The position numbers and the translations under genes were made by a program. A model generated the notes under the pieces. That model was not told the origin of the DNA and ran no database searches. It saw only the letters and a program-made list of their open reading frames with translations. A DNA stretch of 64,000 nucleotides from Methylobacterium indicum (GTDB lineage: Bacteria > Pseudomonadota > Alphaproteobacteria > Rhizobiales > Beijerinckiaceae): the NCBI RefSeq assembly GCF_001043895.1, contig NZ_JTHF01000068.1, positions 1 through 64,000 of the forward strand, written 5' to 3'. Below are positions 8,012-17,284 of this stretch, one piece after another; position 1 is the first letter of the stretch, and every line of letters begins with the position of its first letter.

Positions 8012-8884
8012 ATGGACGACGGTCGGCGCATCGAGCAGGCCCTGGACGTGGCCGTGTCCTACGCGGAGGCGCCGGGCGCCCCGCCGCGCCTGGCGGAGGC
8101 GATCCGCTACGCGGTCTTCCCGGGCGGCCACCGGATCCGGCCCAGGCTCTGCCTCGCGGTGGCGCGCGCCTGCGGCGACGACGACCCGGCGACGACGGAC
8201 GCCGCCGCCGCGGCGATCGAGCTCCTGCACTGCGCCTCGCTGGTCCACGACGATCTGCCCTGCTTCGACGACGCGGCGGAAAGGCGCCGGAAGCCGGCGG
8301 TCCATGTCGCCTACGGCGAGCCGGTGGCGGTCCTGACGGGAGACGCGCTGATCGTGCTCGCCTTCGAGACGCTCGCTCGCGGCGCGGCCCGCCGTCCCGC
8401 GCGCCTGCCCGCCCTCGTCGGGCTGGTGGCCCGCGCCGTGGGCTCGCCCGCCGGCATCGTGGCGGGACAGGCCTGGGAATCCGAGCCGCAGGTCGGGCTC
8501 TCGGCCTACCAGCAGGCGAAGACCGGGGCGCTCTTCGCCGCCGCCACCGTGACGGGTGCCGCCTCGGCCGGGGCCGAGCCGATGGGCTGGCGGCTGCTCG
8601 GCGAATATCTCGGCGAGGCCTACCAGGTCGCGGACGACTTGCGCGACGTCGCCTGCCGCCAGGAGGAGGTCGGCAAGCCGGTCGGGCGCGACGTCACCCT
8701 CGGGCGCCCCAACGCGGCGGCCCTCCTCGGCATGGACGGGGCCCTGCGCCGCCTCTCCGACCTTGCCCACGAGGCGATGGAGGTCATTCCCGATTGCCCC
8801 GGGGTCGCGGCGTTGCGGGAGGAGATTTTGGCCCAGACCCGGCTCTTCCTGCCGGCGCGGCTGGCGCAGAGCCTGGTGGCTTGA
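8012..8884 (+). CDS. crtE: Geranylgeranyl diphosphate synthase
   Basis: A 290-residue trans-prenyltransferase making GGPP, the precursor of both phytoene and the bacteriochlorophyll tail. The first Asp-rich motif is DDLPCFDD near residue 85, the second DDLRD near residue 210; GGHRIRP is the substrate-binding basic patch. The ATG at 8012 follows AAGGAGG at 5 nt and was preferred over the longer open frame from 7910. It is the first gene of the crtEF-bchCXYZ-puf superoperon and is followed by a 330-bp spacer filled by a palindromic element. Confidence 0.95.
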   Translation: MDDGRRIEQALDVAVSYAEAPGAPPRLAEAIRYAVFPGGHRIRPRLCLAVARACGDDDPATTDAAAAAIELLHCASLVHDDLPCFDDAAERRRKPAVHVAYGEPVAVLTGDALIVLAFETLARGAARRPARLPALVGLVARAVGSPAGIVAGQAWESEPQVGLSAYQQAKTGALFAAATVTGAASAGAEPMGWRLLGEYLGEAYQVADDLRDVACRQEEVGKPVGRDVTLGRPNAAALLGMDGALRRLSDLAHEAMEVIPDCPGVAALREEILAQTRLFLPARLAQSLVA

Positions 8885-8912
8885 AGCGATGGCCGGGGTC
8901 GCTCGCGCACGA

Positions 8913-9213
8913 ACCCTTCCCCCTCTGCAAAGGACTGTCCGGGGACAGGAAAAGGCGCGGGTTTCCCCTCTCCCCGCGGGCGGGGAGAGGGCTGCGAACC
9001 CCCTGTCGGGTTCGCGGCGAGCCCGCAGGGCGAGGGTGAGGGGGCGGTTCCGGATGAGACTCCTCCGGCACCCCCCCCTCACCCTCGCTCCGGCTGCGCC
9101 TGCGCTTGCCGACGACACGACAAGGTGTAGTCGGCCCTCTCCCCGCCCGCGGGGAGAGGGGATTGCCCGCGACAGACCCTTCCACAGACAGCCCTGCGCA
9201 GAGGGGGGAGGGT
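8913..9213. repeat. Palindromic intergenic element between crtE and crtF
   Basis: The 330-bp crtE-crtF spacer is almost entirely one structured element. Its ends (8913-8928 and the run up to 9213) are imperfect inverted repeats of the ACCCTYCCCCCTCTGC type. Inside are perfect 26-bp inverted copies at 8966-8991 and 9135-9160, each itself nearly palindromic (CCCTCTCCCCGC ...). The right end GAGGGGGGAGGGT lies just before the crtF ATG and is its only ribosome binding site. Related elements occur at 19822, 37172, 44797 and 62731. No coding potential is evident. Confidence 0.8.
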
Positions 9214-9214
9214 C

Positions 9215-10378
9215 ATGAGGCCCGGCCCGCACGCACTTCCGACAGCCCCGATCGCCTCGCCGTCACATCCCGGATGGCGCGACCGCCTCCTCGCCTGGCG
9301 CCACCGCCTGATCGCGAGCCCCCGCTTCCAGCGCTTCGCCGCCGCCTTCCCGCTCACCCGGCCGACCGCGCACCGCAACGCCAGCGCCCTGTTCGATCTC
9401 TGCGCCGGCTTCGTCTACGCGCAGGTGCTGGCGGCGTGCTTGCGCCTCGACCTGTTCCGGATCCTCGCCGACGGCCCCCTCGCTCCCGACGACCTCGCCC
9501 GGCGCCTCGACCTGCCGCCCGACCGGGCGCTGTGCCTCCTGCGCGCCGCCGCCTCCTTGAACCTCGTGACCGCCTTGCGCGACGGGCGCTTCGCCCTCGG
9601 CGATCTCGGCGCGGCGCTCCTCGGCAACCCGTCCGTCGCCGCGATGGTCGCGCATCACGCCATGCTGTACGACGACCTGCGCGATCCCGTGGCGCTGCTG
9701 CGCGGCACGCACGCGCCGACCCGGCTCTCGGGCTACTGGGCCTATGCGGGTTCCGACGATCCGGCCGGCATCGATGGAGCGGCGGTCGAATCCTACAGCG
9801 CCCTGATGGGCGCCTCGCAGGCGCTGGTCGCCCACGACATCCTCGACGCCTATCCGCTCAAGCCTCACGCTCATCTCCTCGAGGTCGGTGGCGGGGAGGG
9901 CGCCTTTGCGGTCGAGGCGGCGCGAAGCGCTCCTCGGCTGCACGTCACGTTGTTCGATCTGCCGCCGGTCGCCGCCCGGGCCGAACGCCGCTTCGCCGCC
10001 GAGGGGCTGGCGGGGCGCATGACGGCCCGCGGCGGCAGCTTTCACGAGGGGCTGCCGCATGGGGCCGATGCGGTGTCGCTGGTGCGCGTGATCCACGACC
10101 ACGACGACGGGCCCGCCCTCGCGCTCCTGAAGGCGGCCCGCGCGGCGCTGCCTCCCGGCGGCACGCTGCTTCTCGCCGAGCCGATGGCCGGCACGCCCGG
10201 CGCCGAGCCGGTCGGCGACGCCTATTTCGGCTTCTACCTCCTCGCCATGGGAAGCGGCCGGCCGCGCACGCCGGGCGAGCTCACCGGCATGCTCCGCGAG
10301 GCGGGCTTCGCGCGGGTGCGCGAGCACCGGACCCGGCGCCCGATGCTGGTCCGCCTGCTCGTCGCGACGGCTCCCTGA
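9215..10378 (+). CDS. crtF: Hydroxyneurosporene / demethylspheroidene O-methyltransferase
   Basis: A 387-residue SAM-dependent methyltransferase that methylates the C1 hydroxyl group made by CrtC. The N-terminal half is a winged-helix dimerisation region (LFDLCAGFVYAQVL, typical of CrtF). The SAM site is LLEVGGGEGAFAVEAA near residue 220, followed by VTLFDLPPV and the catalytic-region HDHDD motif. The ATG at 9215 is 1 bp after the palindromic element, whose GGGGGGAGG end supplies the Shine-Dalgarno. Downstream, 115 bp separates it from bchC with two operators. Confidence 0.93.
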   Translation: MRPGPHALPTAPIASPSHPGWRDRLLAWRHRLIASPRFQRFAAAFPLTRPTAHRNASALFDLCAGFVYAQVLAACLRLDLFRILADGPLAPDDLARRLDLPPDRALCLLRAAASLNLVTALRDGRFALGDLGAALLGNPSVAAMVAHHAMLYDDLRDPVALLRGTHAPTRLSGYWAYAGSDDPAGIDGAAVESYSALMGASQALVAHDILDAYPLKPHAHLLEVGGGEGAFAVEAARSAPRLHVTLFDLPPVAARAERRFAAEGLAGRMTARGGSFHEGLPHGADAVSLVRVIHDHDDGPALALLKAARAALPPGGTLLLAEPMAGTPGAEPVGDAYFGFYLLAMGSGRPRTPGELTGMLREAGFARVREHRTRRPMLVRLLVATAP

Positions 10379-10400
10379 CCGATGCAGCCCGCGGTAAAAG

Positions 10401-10418
10401 TGTAAAGTAAACTTGACG
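10401..10418. promoter_or_regulatory. PpsR/CrtJ-type operator before bchC, site 1 (one mismatch)
   Basis: TGTAAAGTAAACTTGACG is TGT-N12-ACG, one base off the consensus. It lies 75 bp upstream of the bchC start and 8 bp before a perfect second site, the geometry described for the bchC promoter of Rhodobacter capsulatus. Confidence 0.7.
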
Positions 10419-10426
10419 CATGATGA

Positions 10427-10444
10427 TGTTGAACTAAGATGACA
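10427..10444. promoter_or_regulatory. PpsR/CrtJ-type operator before bchC, site 2
   Basis: TGTTGAACTAAGATGACA fits TGT-N12-ACA exactly, 49 bp upstream of the bchC ATG. Together with site 1 it marks an internal PpsR-controlled promoter for bchCXYZ-puf. Confidence 0.8.
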
Positions 10445-10493
10445 TTCGCCGCTTCGAGCGGCGTCATCCGCATCAGGCGGGAGGCCGAACCGC

Positions 10494-11429
10494 ATGCACG
10501 CGCAGGCCGTGATCCTCGACCGTCCCGAACGGCTCGGCCTCGCCGATCTCGCTCTCGACGCGCCCGGCCCCACGGACGCCGTCGTGGCGGTCGCGTGGAG
10601 CGGCATCAGCACCGGCACCGAGCGGCTGCTCTGGTCGGGCCGGATGCCGGACTTTCCCGGCATGGGCTACCCGCTGGTGCCGGGCTACGAATCCGTCGGA
10701 ATCGTCGTCGAGGCCGGCTCCGAATCCGGCCGGCTCGTCGGCGAGACGGTGTTCGTGCCGGGCGCCCGCTGCTTCGGTCCCGTCCGCGGGCTGTTCGGCG
10801 GCGCGGCCTCGCACCTCGTCTCCGCCGGGAGCCGGCTGCGGCCGATCCCCGAATCGCTGGGCGAGCGCGGCATCCTGCTGGCGCTCGCCGCCACCGCCCG
10901 TCACGCGCTCGAAGGTAGCCGGGCCGAAGGGCGCCAGCTCGTCGTCGGGCACGGCGTGCTCGGACGGCTCCTCGCCCGCCTCCTGCGGGCCTCCGGCCTC
11001 GATCCGGTGGTGTGGGAGCGCGATCCCGCCCGCCGTGACGGCGCCGACGATTACGCGGTGATCGATCCGAGCCAGGACGAGACGTCTTACGCCCGCATCA
11101 TCGACGCCAGCGGCGATGCCGGCCTCCTCGACACCCTGATCGCCCGGCTCCAGCCCGGCGGCGAGGTGGTGCTGGCGGGCTTCTACGAGGCGCCGCTCGC
11201 CTTCGCCTTCCCGCCGGCCTTCCTGCGTGAGGCGCGCATCCGCGTCGCGGCGCAGTGGCAGCCCGGCGACCTCGACGCCGTAGCGGCGCTGGCCGGCGCT
11301 GGGACGCTGTCCCTCGACGGTCTCGTCACCCATCGCCGCCCGGCCGGGGAGGCGGCGCAGGCCTATCCCGTCGCCTTCGGCGATCCCGCCTGCCTCAAGA
11401 TGGTCCTCGATTGGAGAGCCCAGTCATGA
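10494..11429 (+). CDS. bchC: 3-(1-hydroxyethyl) bacteriochlorophyllide a dehydrogenase
   Basis: BchC (311 residues) oxidises the C3 hydroxyethyl group to the acetyl group of bacteriochlorophyllide a. The medium-chain dehydrogenase fold shows SGISTGTERLLWSG and a glycine-rich GYESVGIVVEAG at the N-terminal catalytic domain, and a short Rossmann region (VVGHGVLGRLLARLL) from about residue 150. The ATG at 10494 follows a spacer with paired PpsR-type sites. The stop overlaps the bchX start (ATGA), indicating translational coupling. Confidence 0.94.
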   Translation: MHAQAVILDRPERLGLADLALDAPGPTDAVVAVAWSGISTGTERLLWSGRMPDFPGMGYPLVPGYESVGIVVEAGSESGRLVGETVFVPGARCFGPVRGLFGGAASHLVSAGSRLRPIPESLGERGILLALAATARHALEGSRAEGRQLVVGHGVLGRLLARLLRASGLDPVVWERDPARRDGADDYAVIDPSQDETSYARIIDASGDAGLLDTLIARLQPGGEVVLAGFYEAPLAFAFPPAFLREARIRVAAQWQPGDLDAVAALAGAGTLSLDGLVTHRRPAGEAAQAYPVAFGDPACLKMVLDWRAQS

Positions 11430-12424
11430 ACGCTTCGCTGACCGGCGCCGCCCTCCAGGCCTCGATCCTGCGCGCCGAGGCCGCGATCCCGCCGGATCCG
11501 GTGCCCACCACCGCGACCCGCGAGACGCAAGTGATCGCGATCTACGGCAAGGGCGGCATCGGCAAGAGCTTCACCCTCGCCAACCTGTCCTACATGCTGG
11601 CCCAGCAGGGCAAGCGGGTGCTGCTGATCGGCTGCGACCCGAAGAGCGACACGACCTCGCTGCTGTTCGGCGGCCGGGCCTGCCCGACGATCATCGAAAC
11701 CTCGACCCGGCGCAAGCTCGCCGGCGAATCGGTCGAGATCGGCGACGTCTGCTTCAAGCGCGACGGCGTCTTCGCGATGGAGCTCGGCGGGCCGGAGGTC
11801 GGCCGCGGCTGCGGCGGGCGCGGCATCATCCACGGCTTCGAGCTCCTCGAAAAACTCGGCTTCCACGAATGGGGCTTCGACTACGTCCTGCTCGATTTCC
11901 TGGGCGACGTGGTCTGCGGCGGCTTCGGCCTGCCGATCGCCCGCGACATGTGCCAGAAGGTCATCGTCGTCGGCTCGAACGACCTGCAATCGCTCTACGT
12001 CGCCAACAACGTCTGCTCGGCGGTGGAGTATTTTCGCAAGCTCGGCGGCAATGTCGGCGTCGGCGGCCTCGTCATCAACAAGGACGACGGCACCGGCGAG
12101 GCCCAGGCCTTCGCGGAAGCGGCCGGCATCCCGATCCTCGCCTCGATCCCCGCCGACGACGACATCCGCAAGAAGAGCGCGAATTACGAGATCATCGGCC
12201 GGCCGGACGGGCGCTGGGGCCCGCTCTTTGCCGAACTCGCCGACAATATCGGCACTGCCCTGCCGCATCGCCCGACCCCGCTCAGCCAGGATCAACTGCT
12301 CGGCCTGTTCAAGGGCGAGGCGGTCGGGCGCGGGGTGGTGCTCGATCCGGCGAGCGACGCCGACATGCGCGGCCGGGCCGTCGCGCGAAAGCCCTCCCTC
12401 GAAGTCGTCTACGAGGCGGTGTGA
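11426..12424 (+). CDS. bchX: Chlorophyllide a reductase, iron protein subunit
   Basis: BchX (332 residues) is the NifH-like ATP-dependent reductase that passes electrons to BchYZ for B-ring reduction. It has the Walker A/P-loop [10 protein letters not shown] near residue 40, CDPKSD, and the two [4Fe-4S] cysteine regions RGCGGRG and DVVCGGFG that bridge the dimer. The ATG at 11426 overlaps the bchC stop and gives the expected family length; a longer frame from 11255 lies inside bchC. bchY begins 2 bp after its stop. Confidence 0.96.
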   Translation: MNASLTGAALQASILRAEAAIPPDPVPTTATRETQVIAIYGKGGIGKSFTLANLSYMLAQQGKRVLLIGCDPKSDTTSLLFGGRACPTIIETSTRRKLAGESVEIGDVCFKRDGVFAMELGGPEVGRGCGGRGIIHGFELLEKLGFHEWGFDYVLLDFLGDVVCGGFGLPIARDMCQKVIVVGSNDLQSLYVANNVCSAVEYFRKLGGNVGVGGLVINKDDGTGEAQAFAEAAGIPILASIPADDDIRKKSANYEIIGRPDGRWGPLFAELADNIGTALPHRPTPLSQDQLLGLFKGEAVGRGVVLDPASDADMRGRAVARKPSLEVVYEAV

Positions 12425-12426
12425 CC

Positions 12427-13959
12427 ATGGGCGCCTCCCTCGACCTCAAGGCGCTGCGCGCCCGAAAGCCTGTCGATGCCCCGGTCAACCTGGACGCGAC
12501 GCGGCAGGACGGGCTCGGCTGCCATTCCGGCAAGGAGATGATGCAGAACGCGGCGAAAGCCGCCGGCATGGGCGAGACCCTGGACGCCCTGAAGCGCGAC
12601 TATCCGGTCGGCCCGCACGACCAGCCGCAGAGCATGTGCCCGGCCTTCGGGTCGCTGCGGGTGGGCCTGCGGATGCGCCGCACCGCCACGATCCTGTCGG
12701 GCTCGGCCTGCTGCGTCTACGGGCTGACCTTCACCTCGCATTTCTACGGCGCGCGGCGGACCGTCGGCTACGTGCCGTTCAACTCCGAGACGCTCGTCAC
12801 CGGCAAGCTGTTCGAGGACATCCGCGACGCGGTGCGCGAGACCGCCGATCCGGCGCTCCACGACGCGGTCGTGGTCATCAACCTCTGCGTCCCGACCGCC
12901 TCGGGCGTGCCGCTGCGGCTCCTGCCCCGCGAGATCGACGGGGTGCGGATCATCGGGATCGACGTTCCGGGTTTCGGCGTGCCGACGCATGCCGAGGCCA
13001 AGGACGTGCTCGCCGGCGCGATGCTGAAGGTCGCGCGCGGTGAGGCGGAGCACGGCCCCGTCGCCGCCCCGCGCCAGCCCCGCGACGGCCGCCCGACGAT
13101 CGCGCTGCTCGGCGAGATGTTCCCGGCCGATCCGATGCAGATCGGGGCGCTTCTCGACCCGCTCGAACTCGCCGCCGGCCCGGTCGTGCCGACGCGGGAA
13201 TGGCGCGAGCTCTACGCCGCTCTCGACTGCACGGCGGTGGCGGCGATCCATCCGTTCTACACCGCGTCCTTGCGCGAATTCGAGGCGGCGGGCCGCCCGG
13301 CGGTCGCCTCGGCCCCCGTCGGCCATGACGGCACCGCCGCCTGGCTCGACGCGATCGGCGAGACCTGTGGCGTCTCCCCCGCGATGGTCGCGGCGGCCAA
13401 GAACCGGTTCCTGCCGGCGATCCGCGGTGCCCTTGCCGCCAACCCGATCCGCGGCCGGATCACGCTCACCGGCTACGAGGGCTCGGAACTGCTGGTCGCC
13501 CGCCTCCTCATCGAGAGCGGCGCCGAGGTGCCGTATGTCGGCACCGCCTGCCCGCGCACGAAGCATTCCGAGGCCGATCGCGACTGGCTCGAGGCCCATG
13601 GCGCGCGGGTGCAGTTCCGCGCCTCCCTGGAGCAGGATCTCGCGGCGGTGGAAGAGTTCGGGCCCGATCTCGCCATCGGCACGACCCCGGTGGTGCAGAA
13701 GGCCAAGGAGCGGGCGATCCCCGCCCTCTACTTCACCAACCTGATCTCGGCCCGCCCGCTGATGGGCGTCGCCGGGGCCGGTTCGCTCGCGCAAGTGATC
13801 AACGGCGCTATGGCACAGCGCGAGCGGTTCGACGCCATGCGGTCGTTCTTCGCCGGTGTCGGCACCGGCCACGCCGCCGGGATCTGGGAAGAGGTGCCGA
13901 AAAAACGGGCGGCGGTGAAGCGTGCGGCGCCCGAGAAGCCGGTCGGGGAGATGGCCTGA
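12427..13959 (+). CDS. bchY: Chlorophyllide a reductase, subunit Y
   Basis: BchY (510 residues) is one half of the NifDK-like catalytic component reducing the C7-C8 bond of chlorophyllide a. Cys residues in [18 protein letters not shown] and [10 protein letters not shown] are the expected ligands of the shared [4Fe-4S] cluster. The ATG at 12427 is 2 bp after bchX. The stop overlaps the bchZ ATG (TGATG), so bchXYZ are tightly coupled. The open frame upstream is within bchX and was not used. Confidence 0.96.
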   Translation: MGASLDLKALRARKPVDAPVNLDATRQDGLGCHSGKEMMQNAAKAAGMGETLDALKRDYPVGPHDQPQSMCPAFGSLRVGLRMRRTATILSGSACCVYGLTFTSHFYGARRTVGYVPFNSETLVTGKLFEDIRDAVRETADPALHDAVVVINLCVPTASGVPLRLLPREIDGVRIIGIDVPGFGVPTHAEAKDVLAGAMLKVARGEAEHGPVAAPRQPRDGRPTIALLGEMFPADPMQIGALLDPLELAAGPVVPTREWRELYAALDCTAVAAIHPFYTASLREFEAAGRPAVASAPVGHDGTAAWLDAIGETCGVSPAMVAAAKNRFLPAIRGALAANPIRGRITLTGYEGSELLVARLLIESGAEVPYVGTACPRTKHSEADRDWLEAHGARVQFRASLEQDLAAVEEFGPDLAIGTTPVVQKAKERAIPALYFTNLISARPLMGVAGAGSLAQVINGAMAQRERFDAMRSFFAGVGTGHAAGIWEEVPKKRAAVKRAAPEKPVGEMA

Positions 13960-15419
13960 TGCTCGTCCTCGATCACGACCGCGCCGGCGGCTACTGGGGC
14001 GCCGTCTACGTCTTCACCGCGGTGAAGGGCCTCCAGGTGGTCATCGACGGCCCGGTGGGCTGCGAGAACCTGCCGGTGACCTCGGTGCTGCACTATACCG
14101 ACGCGCTGCCGCCGCACGAATTGCCGATCGTCGTCACGGGGCTCGCCGAGGAGGAGCTCGGCCGCCATGGCACGGAAGGCGCGATGCGCCGCGCCCACGC
14201 GACGCTCGATCCGAAGGAGCCGAGCGTCGTCGTCACCGGCTCGATCGCCGAGATGATCGGCGGCGGCGTCACGCCGGAGGGCACCAACCTCCAGCGCTTC
14301 CTGCCCCGCACCATCGACGAGGACCAGTGGCAATCGGCCGACCGGGCCCTGTCCTGGCTCTGGGCCGAGTACGGCGCCAAGAAAGCGGCCAGGAAAGGCG
14401 TGATCCCGCCCCGGCCGGAGCGGGCCCCGGGGGTGAAGCCGCGGGTCAACCTGATCGGCCCGGCCTACGGCACCTTCAACATGCCCTCCGACCTCGCCGA
14501 GATCCGGCGCCTCGTCGAAGGCATCGGTGCCGAGGTGAACCTGGTCTTTCCGCTGGGCAGCCACCTGTCCGACATCCCGCGCCTCGTCGAGGCCGATGCC
14601 AATATCTGCCTCTACCGCGAATTCGGGCGCCTCCTCTGCGAGGCCCTCGACCGGCCCTACCTCCAGGCGCCGATCGGCGTGCACAGCACCACCAAGTTCC
14701 TGCGCGCGCTCGGCGAGATCTTAGGTGTCGATCCCGAGCCGTTCATCGAGCGGGAGAAGCACACGACCCTGAAGCCCCTGTGGGACCTCTGGCGCTCGGT
14801 GACGCAGGACTTCTTCGCCTCGGCGAGCTTCGGCGTGGTGGCGACCGACACCTACGCTCGCGGCCTGCGAAACTTCCTCGAGGACGAGATGGGCCTGCCC
14901 TGCCGGTTCGCCTTCTCGCGAAAAGCCGGCGCCAAGCCCGACAATGCGGCGGTCCGACAAGCCATCCGCGAGACGCCGCCTTTGGTCCTGTTCGGCTCCT
15001 ACAACGAGCGCCTCTACCTCGCCGAGAGCGGGGGAAGGGCGATGTTCATTCCGGCCTCGTTCCCCGGCGCGGTGGTGCGGCGCCATACCGGCACGCCGTT
15101 CATGGGCTATTCCGGCGCCACCTACCTGGTCCAGGAAGTCTGCAACGCGCTGTTCGACGCGCTCTTCCACATCCTGCCGCTGTCGCGGGACATGGACGCC
15201 GTCGAGGCGACGCCGGCCCGCGCGCATCGCACCCTTCCCTGGGACGACGAGGCCCGCCGGCGCCTCGACGCCTCGGTGGAGGAAAGCCCGGTCCTGGTGC
15301 GGATCTCCTTCGCCAAGCGCCTGCGCGACGCCGCCGAGCGCGAGGCCACGCGCGCCGGGTCCGACAGCGTGACCGGTGTTTGCGTCGAGCGCGCCCGCCT
15401 CGCCCTCGCGGCCGCCTGA
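13959..15419 (+). CDS. bchZ: Chlorophyllide a reductase, subunit Z
   Basis: BchZ (486 residues) is the second NifDK-like subunit, completing the catalytic heterotetramer with BchY. The cluster ligand Cys35 sits in [10 protein letters not shown], matching the known position in Rhodobacter. Other family features are [22 protein letters not shown] and the C-terminal [14 protein letters not shown]. It ends 88 bp before pufQ. Confidence 0.96.
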   Translation: MLVLDHDRAGGYWGAVYVFTAVKGLQVVIDGPVGCENLPVTSVLHYTDALPPHELPIVVTGLAEEELGRHGTEGAMRRAHATLDPKEPSVVVTGSIAEMIGGGVTPEGTNLQRFLPRTIDEDQWQSADRALSWLWAEYGAKKAARKGVIPPRPERAPGVKPRVNLIGPAYGTFNMPSDLAEIRRLVEGIGAEVNLVFPLGSHLSDIPRLVEADANICLYREFGRLLCEALDRPYLQAPIGVHSTTKFLRALGEILGVDPEPFIEREKHTTLKPLWDLWRSVTQDFFASASFGVVATDTYARGLRNFLEDEMGLPCRFAFSRKAGAKPDNAAVRQAIRETPPLVLFGSYNERLYLAESGGRAMFIPASFPGAVVRRHTGTPFMGYSGATYLVQEVCNALFDALFHILPLSRDMDAVEATPARAHRTLPWDDEARRRLDASVEESPVLVRISFAKRLRDAAEREATRAGSDSVTGVCVERARLALAAA

Positions 15420-15507
15420 CGGCCGAAGCCTTTTCCGGCGCGGCCTCCGTCGCGCCGGCCACCGAGACGCCTCGCGAATCCCGCGAGCAGGGAGGAGATC
15501 CGAGATC

Positions 15508-15726
15508 ATGAGAGCCGGAACCATGTCCCGTTCTTTCTTCACGGTGTCGCGGTCCCGTTCGGAGGCGGTCCAGTTCCGGGCCATCCTGGCGGCGACCTAC
15601 CCGGTCTTCCTGGCCGCCGCCCTGGTGCAGCGCCTGCGCCCGGGCGTCGCCGGCCCCCGCCGCTCGGTGTTCGGCGAGGCCCGCGCGATGGCGCTCTCGG
15701 CCATCCCCTTCGCCTTCATGGGGTGA
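15508..15726 (+). CDS. pufQ: PufQ, bacteriochlorophyll synthesis / complex assembly factor
   Basis: A 72-residue protein with one hydrophobic helix (AILAATYPVFLAAALVQRL) and a second weaker one at the C-terminus (MALSAIPFAFMG). Size, position between bchZ and pufB, and the RFSSxx-like basic N-terminus match PufQ, which in Rhodobacter affects bacteriochlorophyll production. The ATG at 15508 has GGAGGAG upstream; an ATG at 15523 is an alternative start. The open frame continues upstream into bchZ but is not used. Confidence 0.85.
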   Translation: MRAGTMSRSFFTVSRSRSEAVQFRAILAATYPVFLAAALVQRLRPGVAGPRRSVFGEARAMALSAIPFAFMG

Positions 15727-15858
15727 GGCCCTCGGGCCTGACTCCCTCTGGGCCGAGTTTCCGCCGCCGTCCCCGGCGGCGGAGAGACCGCCCGTCCGTC
15801 GCGGCCGGGCAAGCCCGCGCGGGAGCCCCCGCGCGGATCCGCATCCGGAGGTTCGGCA

Positions 15859-16089
15859 ATGGCCAACGGCATGGACAAACCCAGCGTACTGTCAGGACTC
15901 ACCGAAGAGGAGGCGAAGGAGTTCCACGGCATCTTCGTCACCAGCTTCATCATCTTCACGGCGATCGCGGTCGTCGCGCACTTCCTCGTCTGGCTGTGGC
16001 GGCCCTGGCTGCCCGGGCCCAACGGCTATTCCGCGCTGGAGAGCGGCGTGAAGTATGCCGCCACCGGCATCCTGCCCTTCATCTCGTAG
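15859..16089 (+). CDS. pufB: Light-harvesting 1 (B870) beta subunit
   Basis: A 76-residue single-span antenna polypeptide. The acidic N-terminal segment [17 protein letters not shown] is followed by the membrane helix with the bacteriochlorophyll-ligating His41 in [15 protein letters not shown] Shine-Dalgarno GGAGG lies 7 nt before the ATG at 15859. It is followed at 16 bp by pufA. The 132-bp spacer to pufQ contains GC-rich inverted repeats that may stabilise the message. Confidence 0.96.
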   Translation: MANGMDKPSVLSGLTEEEAKEFHGIFVTSFIIFTAIAVVAHFLVWLWRPWLPGPNGYSALESGVKYAATGILPFIS

Positions 16090-16105
16090 GCAAGGAGCAC
16101 ACGCC

Positions 16106-16285
16106 ATGCACAAGGTCTGGCTTCTGTTCGACCCGCGCCGCACGCTCGTCGCGCTCTTCACCTTCCTGTTCGTCCTCGCGCTGATCATCCACTTCATCCT
16201 GCTCAGCACCAACCGGTTCAACTGGTTGGAGGGCCCGGCGGCGAAGAAGGCGGAGATCGCGCAGACCCACGTCCTGCCGACCTGA
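16106..16285 (+). CDS. pufA: Light-harvesting 1 (B870) alpha subunit
   Basis: A 59-residue antenna polypeptide starting [12 protein letters not shown], the standard alpha N-terminus. The transmembrane helix carries His29 ([12 protein letters not shown]), the bacteriochlorophyll ligand, followed by NRFNWLEG. An AAGGAG lies before the ATG at 16106. With PufB it forms the LH1 ring around the reaction centre. A 106-bp structured spacer separates it from pufL. Confidence 0.96.
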   Translation: MHKVWLLFDPRRTLVALFTFLFVLALIIHFILLSTNRFNWLEGPAAKKAEIAQTHVLPT

Positions 16286-16332
16286 CCGGCCGGCGGACCG
16301 GGTGCTCCCTGGAGCGCCTCCGCACCGCGGAC

Positions 16333-16347
16333 GGGCCGTCACGGCCC
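16333..16347 (+). other. Small hairpin in the pufA-pufL spacer
   Basis: GGGCCG-TCA-CGGCCC forms a 6-bp GC stem in the middle of the spacer. In Rhodobacter, hairpins here protect the pufBA message and raise LH1 over reaction-centre synthesis. The stem is visible; the function is inferred. Confidence 0.35.
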
Positions 16348-16391
16348 CGCCCGCGGCCACCACGCTCTTTGCGGACGGGGAGGGCCGCGCC

Positions 16392-17216
16392 ATGGCCATG
16401 CTGAACTTCGAGCGCAAATACCGGGTCCGCGGCGGCACTCTGCTCGGCGGCGACCTGTTCGATTTCTGGGTCGGGCCGTTCTATGTCGGCTTCTTCGGGG
16501 TGACGGGCCTGTTCTTCACCCTGCTCGGCACCGGCCTGATCGTCTGGGGCGCGGCGCTCGGGCCGACCTGGAACGTCTGGCAGATCAACATCGCGCCGCC
16601 CGACCTCAAATACGGCCTGGCGCTGGCCCCCTTACGCGAGGGCGGCCTGTGGCAGATCATCACCTTCTGCGCCGTCGGATCCTTCGGGTCCTGGGCGCTG
16701 CGCGAGGTCGAGATCTGCCGCAAGCTCGGCATCGGCTACCACGTGCCCTTCGCCTTCTCGGTGGCGATCTTCGCCTACGTCACCCTGGTGGTGGTCCGGC
16801 CCGTGCTGATGGGGGCCTGGGGCCACGGCTTCCCGTACGGGATCCTGAGCCATCTCGATTGGGTGTCGAACGTCGGCTACCAGTATCTCCACTTCCACTA
16901 CAACCCGGCGCACATGCTCGCCGTGACGTTCTTCTTCACGACGACCTTCGCCCTGTCGCTGCACGGCTCCTTGATCCTGTCCTCGACCAATCCGCCGAAG
17001 GGCGAGGTGGTCAAGACCCCCGAGCACGAGGACACCTTCTTCCGCGACACGATCGGCTACTCGATCGGCACGATCGGCATCCACCGGCTCGGCCTGTTCC
17101 TCGCCCTTTCGGCCGGGTTCTGGAGCGCGGTCTGCATCGTCATCAGCGGTCCGTTCTGGACCCGCGGCTGGCCGGAATGGTGGGGCTGGTGGCTGAGCCT
17201 GCCGATCTGGCGCTGA
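16392..17216 (+). CDS. pufL: Photosynthetic reaction centre L subunit
   Basis: A 274-residue five-helix protein that binds the special pair, accessory pigments and QA/QB with PufM. It starts at [21 protein letters not shown], the canonical L N-terminus; the upstream in-frame ATG at 16302 is unlikely. It shows [15 protein letters not shown], the [12 protein letters not shown] segment and a His-rich region for pigment and iron binding. A GGGGAGGGCC precedes the ATG. pufM follows after 68 bp. Confidence 0.97.
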   Translation: MAMLNFERKYRVRGGTLLGGDLFDFWVGPFYVGFFGVTGLFFTLLGTGLIVWGAALGPTWNVWQINIAPPDLKYGLALAPLREGGLWQIITFCAVGSFGSWALREVEICRKLGIGYHVPFAFSVAIFAYVTLVVVRPVLMGAWGHGFPYGILSHLDWVSNVGYQYLHFHYNPAHMLAVTFFFTTTFALSLHGSLILSSTNPPKGEVVKTPEHEDTFFRDTIGYSIGTIGIHRLGLFLALSAGFWSAVCIVISGPFWTRGWPEWWGWWLSLPIWR

Positions 17217-17284
17217 GTTCCGATTGGCGCCGAGTTCCATTCTTGCCGCGTTCGCCCCACACCCTTCAGAAGGCATCCGCCGCC

